A stretch of DNA of 64,000 bases from Halorussus salilacus (GTDB taxonomy: Archaea; Halobacteriota; Halobacteria; Halobacteriales; Haladaptataceae). The notes under the pieces were generated by a model. That model had not been told where the DNA came from and ran no database searches. It was given only the letters and a program-made list of their open reading frames with translations. The position numbers and the translations under genes are program-made. The DNA is taken from NCBI RefSeq assembly GCF_024138125.1, contig NZ_CP099993.1:2666001-2730000 (forward strand), read 5' to 3'. Positions 1-7,808 of the stretch are shown here, piece after piece; the stretch's first letter is position 1; each line of letters opens with the position of its first letter.

Positions 1-30
1 CTTACGCCTCGCCCGCGAGACCCCCGACCC

Positions 31-702
31 ATGCAACTGGGCGTGATATCGGACGTTCACGGCAATCTGGTCGCGCTGGAGGCGGTCCTCGACGACATGC
101 CCGAGGTGGACGCGCTGGTCTGTCTGGGCGACGTCATCGGCTACAATCCGTGGCCCGGCGAGTGCGTCGACCGGGTCCGCGAGGCGGCCGACGTCGTCGT
201 GAAGGGCAACCACGAGCGGATGGTCGAGACCCCCGAGCGGTACCGCCACCACGAGACCGCCTACGCGGGGCTCGCTCGCGCCGACGAGGACCTCACTGAC
301 GGGCAGTTCGAGTGGGTCCGCTCGCTCCCCAAGCGCCGGACCGTCGCCGACGACCGGTTCCGCGTCGTCCACAGCCACCCCGACCCGGAGTACGAGGACG
401 CGTACGTCCGGCCGCCCCAGTTCCCGGAGATGCGGCCCTATCTGGACGACTACGACGGCCTGTTCCTCGGGCACACCCACATCCAGCACGAGGCCACGAT
501 AGACGGCCGTCTCGTCCTGAACCCCGGAAGCGTGGGCCAGCCCCGGGACTCGAACCCGGCCGCGGCGTACGCCGTGGTCGATACCGACGAGGCGACCGCC
601 GACCTCCGGCGGGTCGAGTACGACATCGACGCGGTCCGCGAGCGGGTCGAGGAACTCGGGATGCCCCGCGAGACGTGGGCGCGACTGGTCGAAGGGCGGT
701 AG
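31..702 (+). CDS. calcineurin-like metallophosphoesterase (YfcE/MJ0936 type)
   Basis: A 223-residue cytoplasmic phosphodiesterase or phosphatase with a two-metal site; the natural substrate is not predictable. The family motifs appear in order: ISDVHGN with D8 and H10, LGDVIGY with D34, KGNHE with N60 and H61, H114/H116 in VVHSH, and FLGHTH with H148 and H150. This is the short stand-alone form of the family, with no membrane or nuclease additions. Translation starts at the first ATG, shortly after the window edge, so the promoter cannot be judged. It runs towards the minus-strand DUF447 gene, whose stop lies 31 bases away, so the two are convergent and probably unrelated in function. Confidence 0.9.
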   Translation: MQLGVISDVHGNLVALEAVLDDMPEVDALVCLGDVIGYNPWPGECVDRVREAADVVVKGNHERMVETPERYRHHETAYAGLARADEDLTDGQFEWVRSLPKRRTVADDRFRVVHSHPDPEYEDAYVRPPQFPEMRPYLDDYDGLFLGHTHIQHEATIDGRLVLNPGSVGQPRDSNPAAAYAVVDTDEATADLRRVEYDIDAVRERVEELGMPRETWARLVEGR

Positions 703-733
703 CGTCCCGAGAATCCGCTCGTTCCCGGCCGTC

Positions 734-1354
734 TCAGTCGGTCTCGACGTGCTCGTCGAGGCGGTCGAGCGCCTCCCGGACCCGGTCGCCCCCGCAGTTG
801 CGTCCGACCTCCTCGAAGTACGACAGCCGTCGCCGGAGCGCCGTCTGGTCGTAGGCGTCGACGCCCAGCCGCGAGGCCGCGACGGTGGCCTCGACGACCG
901 CGCCGAATCCCCGGTTGGTCGTGGGGACGACCCGCCGCTCGACGCCGGTCTCGCGCGGCCGGAGTTCCCACTCCTCCCAGCGCGTCCCGCCCGACTCGCC
1001 CGACTCGACCGGTTCGGCGTCGACCGCGGCCCACGCGTCGGCCGACGGTAGCACCGGCGACTCGACCTCGAATATCGACAGGGCGGCGTCCACGAACGTC
1101 ACGGGGTCGCGGGTGAACTGGACGCGACCGCCGCCCCGCCGGTGGAAGTTCCGGCGAGTCCGGGTGTCGCCCCACGTCCGGGCGGTCACGGGGTCCCCAG
1201 ACCCCTCGGGCGGGTGGAGGCCGAGCGCGGCGGCGTTCCAGCGGCCGTTCGGCCCGAGCGTGGTCACGACCGACTCGGTGACCCCCCGGAACTCGACGGG
1301 CCACTCGGCTCCCGGTTCGCTCGCGTCCCTGCCCTCGCCGTCCGCGTCGCTCAC
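734..1354 (-). CDS. DUF447 family protein, probable flavin-binding split barrel
   Basis: A 206-residue protein of the archaeal DUF447 family. From memory, crystal structures of archaeal members show a split-barrel fold binding FMN, but no enzymatic reaction has been assigned. The conserved opening is visible (EFRGVTESVVTTLGPNGRWN), followed by an arginine-rich core with TRTWGDTRTRRN. The start is a GTG overlapping the stop of the upstream CitG-like gene by four bases (GTGA), which excludes longer in-frame versions. It is the last gene of the cofD-dus-citG-DUF447 transcript, and its place there suggests a cofactor-related role, possibly flavin or deazaflavin handling; that is inference. Confidence 0.8.
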   Translation of the reverse strand: MSDADGEGRDASEPGAEWPVEFRGVTESVVTTLGPNGRWNAAALGLHPPEGSGDPVTARTWGDTRTRRNFHRRGGGRVQFTRDPVTFVDAALSIFEVESPVLPSADAWAAVDAEPVESGESGGTRWEEWELRPRETGVERRVVPTTNRGFGAVVEATVAASRLGVDAYDQTALRRRLSYFEEVGRNCGGDRVREALDRLDEHVETD

Positions 1355-2193
1355 ACCGACACCTCCCCGCGTTCGAGCGCCACGAACAGCCCGCCAGCGA
1401 TGAGGTCGGCCGTGGTACCGGGGTTGACGCCGTCCTCGACCAGCGATTCGGCGAACGCCTCGACCACCTCGGGACCGCCTTCGAGCGCCTGCTGGGCGCG
1501 GACCCGGACGCTCTCTGCGACCTTCTCGCCGTGCTTCGTCGCGACGAGGGTGTCGGGTTCGCGCCCGAGCAGTTCGAGGTAGACCCGCGCGGCCCGCGCC
1601 GACGCCGGACCCTCCAACTCGGCGAGTCGGTCTGCCGCCCGGAAGGTGCGCTCGAAGCCGCCGGTCCACTCGGCGGCGATATCGTCGTCCTCGTCGCCCA
1701 GTGCCAGCACGTCGTACAGCGCGATGTCGCGCTCCTTGACCGCCGGAATCGCGTCGCTCCCGCGGCGGACGTCGAGGTCGGCGGCGTCCTCGGGCGGGTC
1801 GCCGACGAACACGTCGGCGTGGTCGAACGCCCGGAAGAAGCCCGCGGCGTCGGCGACGGTGGTGTCCTCGACGACTCGGGTCACGGCCCCGGGCGAGAGC
1901 GGCCGGTCGCCCTCGGCGGCGGCTTTGACGAGGGGGACCAGCAACAGGAGCGCGCCGAACTGGGTGTTGTCGCCCTCCTGCTGGCTCATCCCGGCGACCG
2001 CGCGCTCGAACGCCTCGCCGACGGGCGCGCCCCCCTCGGCCGCGCGCAGGCCCGGCCCCGCGCCGACCGCGCCCGCGAGGAAGTGCTCGAATCGCAGGCC
2101 CGGGAGGTCGCGCTCGCGGTCGACGTTGCCGGGCTTGGGGGTCCCGGAGACCTCCAGCAGGAGCGCGAGCTGGGCGTTCTGCGCGGGAGTCAT
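1351..2193 (-). CDS. triphosphoribosyl-dephospho-CoA synthase (CitG) family protein
   Basis: A 280-residue member of the CitG/MdcB family. In bacteria such enzymes join dephospho-CoA to the ribose of ATP to build the citrate or malonate decarboxylase prosthetic group. No lyase or decarboxylase genes are present, so that reaction is unlikely and the true substrate is unknown. Family hallmarks are the N-terminal SGTPKPGNVDR nucleotide-binding segment, MSQQEGDNTQFGALLLL, and an acidic DVFVGDPPEDAADL stretch. Start and stop both overlap the neighbours by four bases (ATGA with dus, GTGA with DUF447), which strongly implies translational coupling. The helical body is complete. Confidence 0.8.
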   Translation of the reverse strand: MTPAQNAQLALLLEVSGTPKPGNVDRERDLPGLRFEHFLAGAVGAGPGLRAAEGGAPVGEAFERAVAGMSQQEGDNTQFGALLLLVPLVKAAAEGDRPLSPGAVTRVVEDTTVADAAGFFRAFDHADVFVGDPPEDAADLDVRRGSDAIPAVKERDIALYDVLALGDEDDDIAAEWTGGFERTFRAADRLAELEGPASARAARVYLELLGREPDTLVATKHGEKVAESVRVRAQQALEGGPEVVEAFAESLVEDGVNPGTTADLIAGGLFVALERGEVSV

Positions 2194-2963
2194 GCGCGCA
2201 CCTCCGATTCGGCTTCGGGCTCGGATTCGGACCCGGCGAACCACTCGTCGGTCGCCCGCCCGACCCGCCGGAGGACCGCGGGGTCGTCGCTCGGCCTGCC
2301 GACGCTCACCGCGTCGGCACCGTGGGCGAGGTACTCCCGGACCGACTCGCGGTCGCGCACCTCGTTGTTGGCGATGACGAACAGGTCGGCCGATTCGGCG
2401 ACGTCCGCGATTACGCCCTCCGAGTCCATCGCGTCGACGTGGACCGCGTCGCCGCCCGCGTCCTCGATTGTGCGGGAGATTTCGGTGAGGTCGACGCCGG
2501 GCACCTCCGCGCGGACCTTCACGCTCACGGTCGCGCCCGCGTCGGCCGCGACCCCGACCGCCTCCGCGAGGCGGTCGGGGTCGCGGAGGAGGGCCTCTCC
2601 TGCTCCGGCCCGGCACATCTCGTCCTGTCGGCAGTGGGCGTTCACTTCGAGGACGGCGTCACGGTCGGCACAGATTCGGGCGGCCTCCCGAACCGGCTCG
2701 GAACCGGCAGCCCGGACGTTGAACCCCGCCCGGAGGTCGGCGTCTTCGAGTGCGGCGAGCTGGCGGTCGACGAACCCGAGGGAGTCGTCGGGCAGGAACT
2801 CCTCGCGGTCGCGGCCGACCAGTTCGCGGGCGGCCTCGCGGGTCTGGTCGTCGAGCGCGATGCCCCCGAGGAACGCGGCTCCGGCGAACTGCTCTCCCCG
2901 GACGGCCCAGTCGGCGTCGGACCGGCCGCTGAGGCTCGCGAGCGCGACTCTGGGTTCGAACAT
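2190..2963 (-). CDS. tRNA-dihydrouridine synthase-like TIM-barrel flavoprotein
   Basis: A 257-residue protein resembling the archaeal Dus/dihydroorotate-dehydrogenase-like TIM barrel, probably FMN-dependent. Visible features are the residues around NAHCRQDEMCRAGAGEALL, where the Dus family has its catalytic Cys, then VSVKVRAE, and a C-terminal phosphate-binding pattern (FVIANNEV, GADAVSVGR). It lacks the C-terminal tRNA-binding domain of bacterial Dus, so tRNA as substrate is uncertain. The ATG used here shares one base with the cofD stop (TGATG); a GTG three bases upstream is an equally coupled alternative. Co-transcription with cofD, citG-like and DUF447 genes may point to a cofactor pathway instead. 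Confidence 0.75.
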   Translation of the reverse strand: MFEPRVALASLSGRSDADWAVRGEQFAGAAFLGGIALDDQTREAARELVGRDREEFLPDDSLGFVDRQLAALEDADLRAGFNVRAAGSEPVREAARICADRDAVLEVNAHCRQDEMCRAGAGEALLRDPDRLAEAVGVAADAGATVSVKVRAEVPGVDLTEISRTIEDAGGDAVHVDAMDSEGVIADVAESADLFVIANNEVRDRESVREYLAHGADAVSVGRPSDDPAVLRRVGRATDEWFAGSESEPEAESEVRA

Positions 2964-4024
2964 CACGCCACCCCCCGCGCATCCAGCGCGTCGACGACGG
3001 CCTCCGCCACGCGCTCGGCGTCGGCCTCGTCGTCCATCCGGGTGTCGGTCCGCACGACCGGCCGGTCGAGGTCCGTGCCGTCGGCGTCGTCCAGCACGAA
3101 GGCGTCGGCGAAGTCGTAGGCCGTCGCGACGCCCCGCGTCGAGGGCTCGTAGCCGACCGCCTCCATCAGCTTCGCGGCGGGCCCGGAGAACACCTCGTCC
3201 TCGACGAAGGGAGAGACCGCGACCACGGTGGCCGATTCGAGCGCCTCGCGGAGCCCGTCGATGGCCGCGATGGGCCCGATGCTCGTCACCGGATTCGAGG
3301 GACCGACGACGACCGGCCCCTCCTCGATGGCCCCGAGCGCGGCGGGACTCGGCTCCGCCGAGTCCGCGCCGCGGAACTCGACTCGCTCGACCGCGGGGTC
3401 GGCGCGGTGGGCGACCCAGAACTCTTGGAAGTGCATCTCGTCGGGGTAGTCGGCCCCGGTCTCGTCCTCGTTCTCGTCTTCGTCCTCGTCTTCTTTCTTG
3501 CTCGCGGCCGTGTGGACGATGCTCGCCACGGGGTCGTCGCTCATCGGCACCACGTCCACCGGCACGTCGAGGGCGGCCGCGAGCAGGCGGGTGACCTCGG
3601 TGAGAGACCGCCCCTCGTCGAGCAGACTCGTCCGGGTGAGATGTATCGCCCGGTCGCGGTCGCCGATCTCCATGAACTCAGCGATGCCAGAGAACCGCCG
3701 CCATCGGGCGATGTCGCGGCCCTCGGTCTGGGCCGCCTCGGGGAGGTATCTCGGCCCGGGTTCGAGGCCCACCGATTCGGCGAGGTCTCGGAGTTCCCCG
3801 TGGGTCTCGGTCGTGTCGTCGGCGATGCCCCACCACCGCTCGCGGTCGAGCACGTCGCCCTGTTCGAAGAGGACGGTGTCGATGTCGGGGCAGACGAGCA
3901 GTCCCCCGAGTTCCACGTCGTCGCCGGTGTTGCCGACGACGGTGGTCTCGGCGGGGTCGAACACCGATTGCGCGCCCGCCAGGAGCTTGGGGGTTCCGGT
4001 GCCCCCGGAGAGAAACGTCACCAT
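2963..4024 (-). CDS. cofD: 2-phospho-L-lactate transferase CofD (coenzyme F420 synthesis)
   Basis: CofD moves the phospho-lactyl (or phosphoenolpyruvyl) group from its guanylyl-activated form onto the deazaflavin Fo, giving F420-0. The 353-residue protein has the family's opening [16 protein letters not shown], then [14 protein letters not shown] and CPDIDTVLF, and the later [16 protein letters not shown] highly acidic low-complexity insert ([13 protein letters not shown]) sits near residue 190 and is probably a halophile-specific loop. The ATG is the first codon of the operon. Downstream come dus, citG-like and DUF447 genes, each overlapping the previous stop. The long intergenic region upstream carries repeats and no obvious second gene. 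Confidence 0.95.
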   Translation of the reverse strand: MVTFLSGGTGTPKLLAGAQSVFDPAETTVVGNTGDDVELGGLLVCPDIDTVLFEQGDVLDRERWWGIADDTTETHGELRDLAESVGLEPGPRYLPEAAQTEGRDIARWRRFSGIAEFMEIGDRDRAIHLTRTSLLDEGRSLTEVTRLLAAALDVPVDVVPMSDDPVASIVHTAASKKEDEDEDENEDETGADYPDEMHFQEFWVAHRADPAVERVEFRGADSAEPSPAALGAIEEGPVVVGPSNPVTSIGPIAAIDGLREALESATVVAVSPFVEDEVFSGPAAKLMEAVGYEPSTRGVATAYDFADAFVLDDADGTDLDRPVVRTDTRMDDEADAERVAEAVVDALDARGVA

Positions 4025-4172
4025 GTGGCGACGTGCGGGTTCCGGGAGGTAAACCCTTGTGCTGTCTGCGAGGGTTGCGTTCGGAACGACTGATACGGAC
4101 GTGGTACTCGTGCGTGGACGGTTTTCGACTCCTCTGCGTTGGGTTTGATTCGGTCGTCTCGACTACTCGCAC

Positions 4173-4320
4173 GTCACCTATGAAACCGCAACCACACCCT
4201 CCCCAACCGACTGCGTTTCTCGGACGTTCGCTTCGCTCACGCCCTGCGATACTCGTCCCTCGCGCGGTTGGCGCGGGCCAAACCGCGGCCCGCGCCAGCG
4301 CGCGCCGAGTTGACTGTCCC
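4173..4320 (+). repeat. E1 repeat, copy 1 (structured dispersed element)
   Basis: The segment opens with GTCACCTATGAAACCGCA and continues with a CCTCCCCAACCGACTGCG block, a CGCTTCGCTCACG block and a CTCGTCCCTCGCGCG block. The same order recurs at 55060-55354, where it also appears inverted at the far end. A hairpin follows: 10-base arms at 4270-4279 and 4287-4296 around a 7-base loop AAACCGC. In the second copy the arms differ in sequence but the loop is AAACTGC, so the stem has changed on both sides while the loop is kept. No coding potential is apparent. Function is unknown; it could be a small non-autonomous mobile element or a structured RNA. Confidence 0.65.
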
Positions 4321-4498
4321 ACCGGCTGACTCTCCGCGGGACAGTCCACCGGGCGACGACCGGCAAGACAATCCACCGGGTGGGACTGAAAGGGGCCGCC
4401 CGCTCGCGTTCTACGTGGTCGTCTCAGCGACCCCTATCCGAGTGAGCGAAGCGAGCGAGGATATGTCGCTGAGCGACCGCGAGCGGGCGGGGGCTTTC
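4312..4498 (+). repeat. E2 repeat, copy a (full nested hairpin with leading short repeats)
   Basis: Degenerate 27-28 base direct repeats (GACAGTCCACCGGG and similar, at 4312, 4340 and 4367) lead into CCACCGGGTGG at 4373-4383 and then TGGGACTGAAAGGGGC. A long hairpin follows: GAAAG (4388-4392) pairs with CTTTC (4494-4498), the CGCCCGCTCGCG arm (4397-4408) pairs with 4478-4489, and an inner arm GTCGTCTCAGCGAC (4418-4431) pairs with 4465-4477 with one bulged base. The outer and middle stems are separated by opposed GGGG tracts. The inner loop holds the dispersed GAGCGAAGCGAGCG motif. Related copies lie at 30696, 57197, 59859 and 60277. Confidence 0.75.
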
Positions 4499-4606
4499 GA
4501 AGCGTTCTCGTTCACGGACTCTGTTTTTCGTAGCGAGCGGGCGGGGGCTTTCGAAGCGGTCTCGTTCACGGACTCTGTTTTTCGTAGCGAGCGGGCGGGG
4601 GCTTTC
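4481..4606 (+). repeat. 54-bp tandem repeat, 2.3 copies, built on the E2 terminal module
   Basis: Two complete 54-base units start at 4481 and 4535 and a partial third at 4589. Each unit begins with the E2 right arm (GAGCGGGCGGGGGCTTTC) and continues through TTCACGGACTCTGTTTTTCG. The first arm is the one that pairs in E2 copy a, so the repeat seems to have amplified the 3' half of that hairpin. The T5 tract after each G-rich arm resembles an archaeal terminator tail. It lies 110 to 240 bases before the HD-hydrolase start. Confidence 0.85.
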
Positions 4607-4686
4607 TGGCTGTTCGTCGTCTCGTCTTCTCCAGTCGTTCGAATCGAACGTTTTCCCACGGCTAAACCCCGAAAGCGGTCCGGCGG

Positions 4687-4694
4687 TTTTTATA
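4687..4694 (+). promoter_or_regulatory. TATA box of the HD hydrolase gene
   Basis: The run TTTTTATA is centred about 27 bases before the ATG at 4717, in otherwise G+C-rich sequence. That spacing would put the transcript start at or next to the ATG, a leaderless message typical of haloarchaea. Confidence 0.7.
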
Positions 4695-4716
4695 CCAAGC
4701 CGCCGAACTCCGGAAT

Positions 4717-5952
4717 ATGAAGACCATCAAGGACAGCGTCCACGACCACATCGAGGTCGAGGGCGTCGCGCGAGCGTTGCTGGACACGCCCGCGGTCCAG
4801 CGGCTCCGCCGCATCAAGCAACTGGGACCCGCCCACCTCGTCTACCCCTCGGCGAATCACACCCGGTTCGAGCACAGCCTCGGGGTCTACTATCTGGCGT
4901 GCGAGGCGCTCGACCACCTCGGAATCCACGGCAAGCGCGCCGAGCGCGTCCGGGCGGCCGCCATCCTCCACGACGTGGGCCACGGCCCGTACAGCCACAC
5001 CATCGAGGCGGTCATCCACCGTCACACCGGCAAGTACCACGACGACGTTCACGAACTGCTCGCCGAGCGGTCGGTCGGCGACGTGCTCCGAAACCACGGC
5101 CACGACCCCGCCGCGGTCGCCGACCTCATCGCGGGGGAGGGAAAGCTGGGCCAGCTCGTCTCGGGCGAACTCGACGTGGATCGGATGGACTACTTGGTGC
5201 GCGACGCCCACCACACCGGCGTGCCCTACGGAACCATCGACCACTCGCGGCTGGTCCGGGAGCTGACGCTCATCGACGGCGAGCTCGTCCTCGGGGAGGG
5301 CAACGTCCCGACCGCCGAGAGCCTGTTGCTCGCGCGAGCCCTGATGAACCCCACGGTCTACAACCACCACGTCACCCGCATCTGTCGGGGAATCCTCAAG
5401 CGCGCGAGCGAGCGCCTGCTGACCGAGACCGACGTGAGCGCCGAGGAACTGCGCCGGATGGACGACCACGACCTGTTCGCGACGCTCCGGAGCGAGCCAG
5501 AGACCGCGGAGTTCGCCCGGCGGCTCGGCGCTCGGGACCTCTACAAGCGCGCGGTCTGGGCCGAGATGGGAGACGTTCCGGACGCGGTCATCGACGCCGA
5601 CCACGACGCCATCCTCGACTACGAGGCCGAGATAGCCGACGAGGCAGACGTGGATCGCGGCGAGGTCATCATCGACGTGCTGGGTCGCCCGAGCATGACA
5701 GAGTCGTCCTCGCGGGTCATCGTCAACGGCGACATCAGGCGGCTGGGCGAGCAGTCGGCGCTGGTATCCGCACTCCGGCACGTCCAGCGCGAGCAGTGGC
5801 GACTCGGGGTCTACGCGCCGAGCGACGCGACCGACGCCGTGGGCCACGCCGCCGAGCGCGTGTTGGGGCTGGAGACCGACGGCGCGCTCGTCAACGAGGT
5901 TCGGACCCCCGGCCAGCGCACGACGCTCGACGAGTTCGGGTCGCGGGACTGA
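4717..5952 (+). CDS. HD-domain phosphohydrolase (dNTPase/SAMHD1-like)
   Basis: A 411-residue cytosolic HD superfamily hydrolase like archaeal proteins related to deoxynucleotide triphosphohydrolases. The metal ligands are clear: H53 in TRFEHSLGV, H85-D86 in ILHDVGHGPYSH, and a further Asp in LDVDRMDYLVRDA around residue 163. The mid-region VPYGTIDHSRLVREL and the NHHVTRICRGIL helix are also typical. The exact substrate (dNTP or another phosphoester) is not readable. The TATA box 27 bases before the ATG supports this start. The next gene, an aldehyde dehydrogenase, has its own promoter, so this is probably a single-gene transcript. The repeat array just upstream may influence it. Confidence 0.88.
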   Translation: MKTIKDSVHDHIEVEGVARALLDTPAVQRLRRIKQLGPAHLVYPSANHTRFEHSLGVYYLACEALDHLGIHGKRAERVRAAAILHDVGHGPYSHTIEAVIHRHTGKYHDDVHELLAERSVGDVLRNHGHDPAAVADLIAGEGKLGQLVSGELDVDRMDYLVRDAHHTGVPYGTIDHSRLVRELTLIDGELVLGEGNVPTAESLLLARALMNPTVYNHHVTRICRGILKRASERLLTETDVSAEELRRMDDHDLFATLRSEPETAEFARRLGARDLYKRAVWAEMGDVPDAVIDADHDAILDYEAEIADEADVDRGEVIIDVLGRPSMTESSSRVIVNGDIRRLGEQSALVSALRHVQREQWRLGVYAPSDATDAVGHAAERVLGLETDGALVNEVRTPGQRTTLDEFGSRD

Positions 5953-6062
5953 ACGGGTTCGAGCCCCGGCGCTGAAGGGGTTGCGACTCGGCCTCCCCGT
6001 CTCCGCGACGCGGGGTGGCGACGACGCGGAACGCTCCCCACTTATATATTTTACCTTACGTG

Positions 6063-6072
6063 AATAAATATA
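6063..6072 (+). promoter_or_regulatory. TATA box of the aldehyde dehydrogenase gene
   Basis: AATAAATATA lies about 30 bases before the ATG at 6100, preceded by a second AT-rich run (TTATATATTT, near 6041). A GGAGG lies 16 bases before the ATG, too far for an efficient ribosome site, so leaderless initiation is more likely. Confidence 0.6.
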
Positions 6073-6099
6073 AGTCGCTGGAGGTTGTTACTTCCTATC

Positions 6100-7626
6100 A
6101 TGGGGACGAAACCCAGACGAGGTTACGACGCCGCCGATCGACGCGCCGACTCGCTCGACGCGCTCGAACTCGCGCCCGTCACCGGGTGGAACGCCCACTA
6201 CGTCGACGGCGAGTGGCGACCGCGTGAGAACCGCGACACGCTCGACGTGATGAACCCCGCGACCCGGGAGCCGGTCGGCGCGGTCCCCGCGGGGACCGAC
6301 GCCGACGTGGAGGAGGCCTACGCGGCCGCCGACGCGGCCCGGCGCGCGTGGGCCGAGCGCACCCCCGACGAGCGGGCGTCGGTCGTGGCCGACGCCCGCG
6401 AACTCGTCGATGCCTACCGGGAGGAGTTCGTACACCTGTTCGCGGTCGAGTGCGGCGGCGCGCGCCTGAAGGCCGACATCGAACTCGACCTCACCGGGGG
6501 AACGATGTCGGTCGCCGAGGACCTCGCCGACTCGTTCGGGACCGACGAGCGCGAGTCGGTCGTCGAGGGCAAGCGCAACCTCCTCACCCGGGAGCCCGCG
6601 GGCGTGGTCGGGGTCATCTCGCCGTGGAACTTCCCGCTGTACCTCTCGATGCGGGCGGTCGCGCCCGCGCTCGCGCTGGGCAACGCCGTGGTCCTCAAGC
6701 CCTCGACCCACACCGCCGTGGTCGGCGGGCTCGCGGTCGCGCGCATCTTCGAGGAGGCCGGGCTCCCCGACGGCGTGCTGAACGTCGTCACCGGAACGGG
6801 GTCGGAGATCGGCGAGGCCGTCGCGAGTCACTCGACGCCGTCGGTCGTCTCGTTCACCGGCTCCACCGAGGTGGGCCGAGAGGTCGGCGCGGCGGCGGCC
6901 GAGCAACTCTCGACCCCGGCGCTCGAACTCGGGGGCAACAACGCCCACATCGTGACCGACGACGCCGACCTCGACCGCGCTGTCGACGGCGGCGTCTTCG
7001 GGTCGTTCACCCATCAGGGTCAGGAGTGCATCTCCATCAACCGCCACCTCGTCCACGAGTCGGTGTACGACGAGTACGTCGAGCGACTCGCCGCCCGCGC
7101 CGAGCGACTCCCGATGGGCGACCCCCGCGAGGAAGGGGTGGTGGTCGGCCCGGTCCAGAACGCCTCCCAGTACGAGACCATCGTGGACCTCCTCGAACGG
7201 TCGGTCGAGCGAGGGGCGGAGATCGAGGCCGGAGGCGACCACTACGAGTGGTTCGTCGAACCCACCGTCCTCTCGAACGTCGCGAACGACATGCCCATCG
7301 CGGCCGAGGAACACTTCGGTCCGGTCGCGCCGGTCGTCCCCTTCGAGACCGACGAGCAGGCCATCGAACTCGCCAACGACACCGAGTACGGTCTCTCGGG
7401 GTCGGTTCACTGCGAGGACCGAGAGCGCGCGATGGACATCGCGCGCCGACTCGACACCGGGATGGTCCACATCAACGACCAGCCCCTGAACGACGAGCCT
7501 CACGTCCCCTTTGGCGGGGTCGGCGCGTCGGGAATCGGCCGGTACAACGGCGAGGCCATCGTCGAGGCGTTCACCGAGACCAAGTGGATTTCGGTGCAGG
7601 ACGAACCCCGGGAGTACCCGTACTGA
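6100..7626 (+). CDS. NAD(P)-dependent aldehyde dehydrogenase
   Basis: A 508-residue ALDH superfamily enzyme that oxidises an aldehyde to the acid. Landmarks: ISPWNFPL with oxyanion N177, VLKPS for cofactor binding, the Rossmann [16 protein letters not shown] with general base E276, GQECIS with catalytic C310, [10 protein letters not shown], and the C-terminal [15 protein letters not shown]. Residue 280 is Asn where most members have Lys after ELGG. The aldehyde specificity cannot be called; the best matches in style are benzaldehyde/vanillin-type dehydrogenases. The ATG at 6100 suits the TATA box better than a TTG five codons upstream. The stop codon is followed at once by a 44-bp perfect palindrome. 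Confidence 0.92.
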   Translation: MGTKPRRGYDAADRRADSLDALELAPVTGWNAHYVDGEWRPRENRDTLDVMNPATREPVGAVPAGTDADVEEAYAAADAARRAWAERTPDERASVVADARELVDAYREEFVHLFAVECGGARLKADIELDLTGGTMSVAEDLADSFGTDERESVVEGKRNLLTREPAGVVGVISPWNFPLYLSMRAVAPALALGNAVVLKPSTHTAVVGGLAVARIFEEAGLPDGVLNVVTGTGSEIGEAVASHSTPSVVSFTGSTEVGREVGAAAAEQLSTPALELGGNNAHIVTDDADLDRAVDGGVFGSFTHQGQECISINRHLVHESVYDEYVERLAARAERLPMGDPREEGVVVGPVQNASQYETIVDLLERSVERGAEIEAGGDHYEWFVEPTVLSNVANDMPIAAEEHFGPVAPVVPFETDEQAIELANDTEYGLSGSVHCEDRERAMDIARRLDTGMVHINDQPLNDEPHVPFGGVGASGIGRYNGEAIVEAFTETKWISVQDEPREYPY

Positions 7627-7670
7627 GGTCGTCGGGGCGGGGGTCCCGCGGGACCCCCGCCCCGACGACC
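7627..7670. terminator. 44-bp perfect palindrome abutting the ALDH stop
   Basis: Arms at 7627-7648 and 7649-7670 match perfectly with no loop; the centre reads TCCCGCGGGA. It begins on the first base after the TGA. The position suggests a 3'-end structure or terminator, but it lacks the T tract usual for archaeal termination. Confidence 0.65.
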
Positions 7671-7808
7671 GCCCCTGCCGTGACCCCGGTCTCGCGCTGG
7701 TCTCGCGTCGGCCCCTCGCCGGTCTCGCGCCGGTAGCCACTGCGACCGTCGGCCCCCGATTCGTCCGAAAGGGGGAGGTTCAAGGGGGTTGCGGCCCGTG
7801 ACGAACAC

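Noticed and set aside
2963-2966. GTG start for the Dus-like gene
   Set aside because: Equally possible by overlap (GTGA), but the adjacent ATG is also coupled and preferred; the difference is one residue.
4268-4720. Reading frames across the E1/E2 repeat array
   Set aside because: They are products of the repeats (repeated SERAGAFEAV-like segments) without family or codon support.
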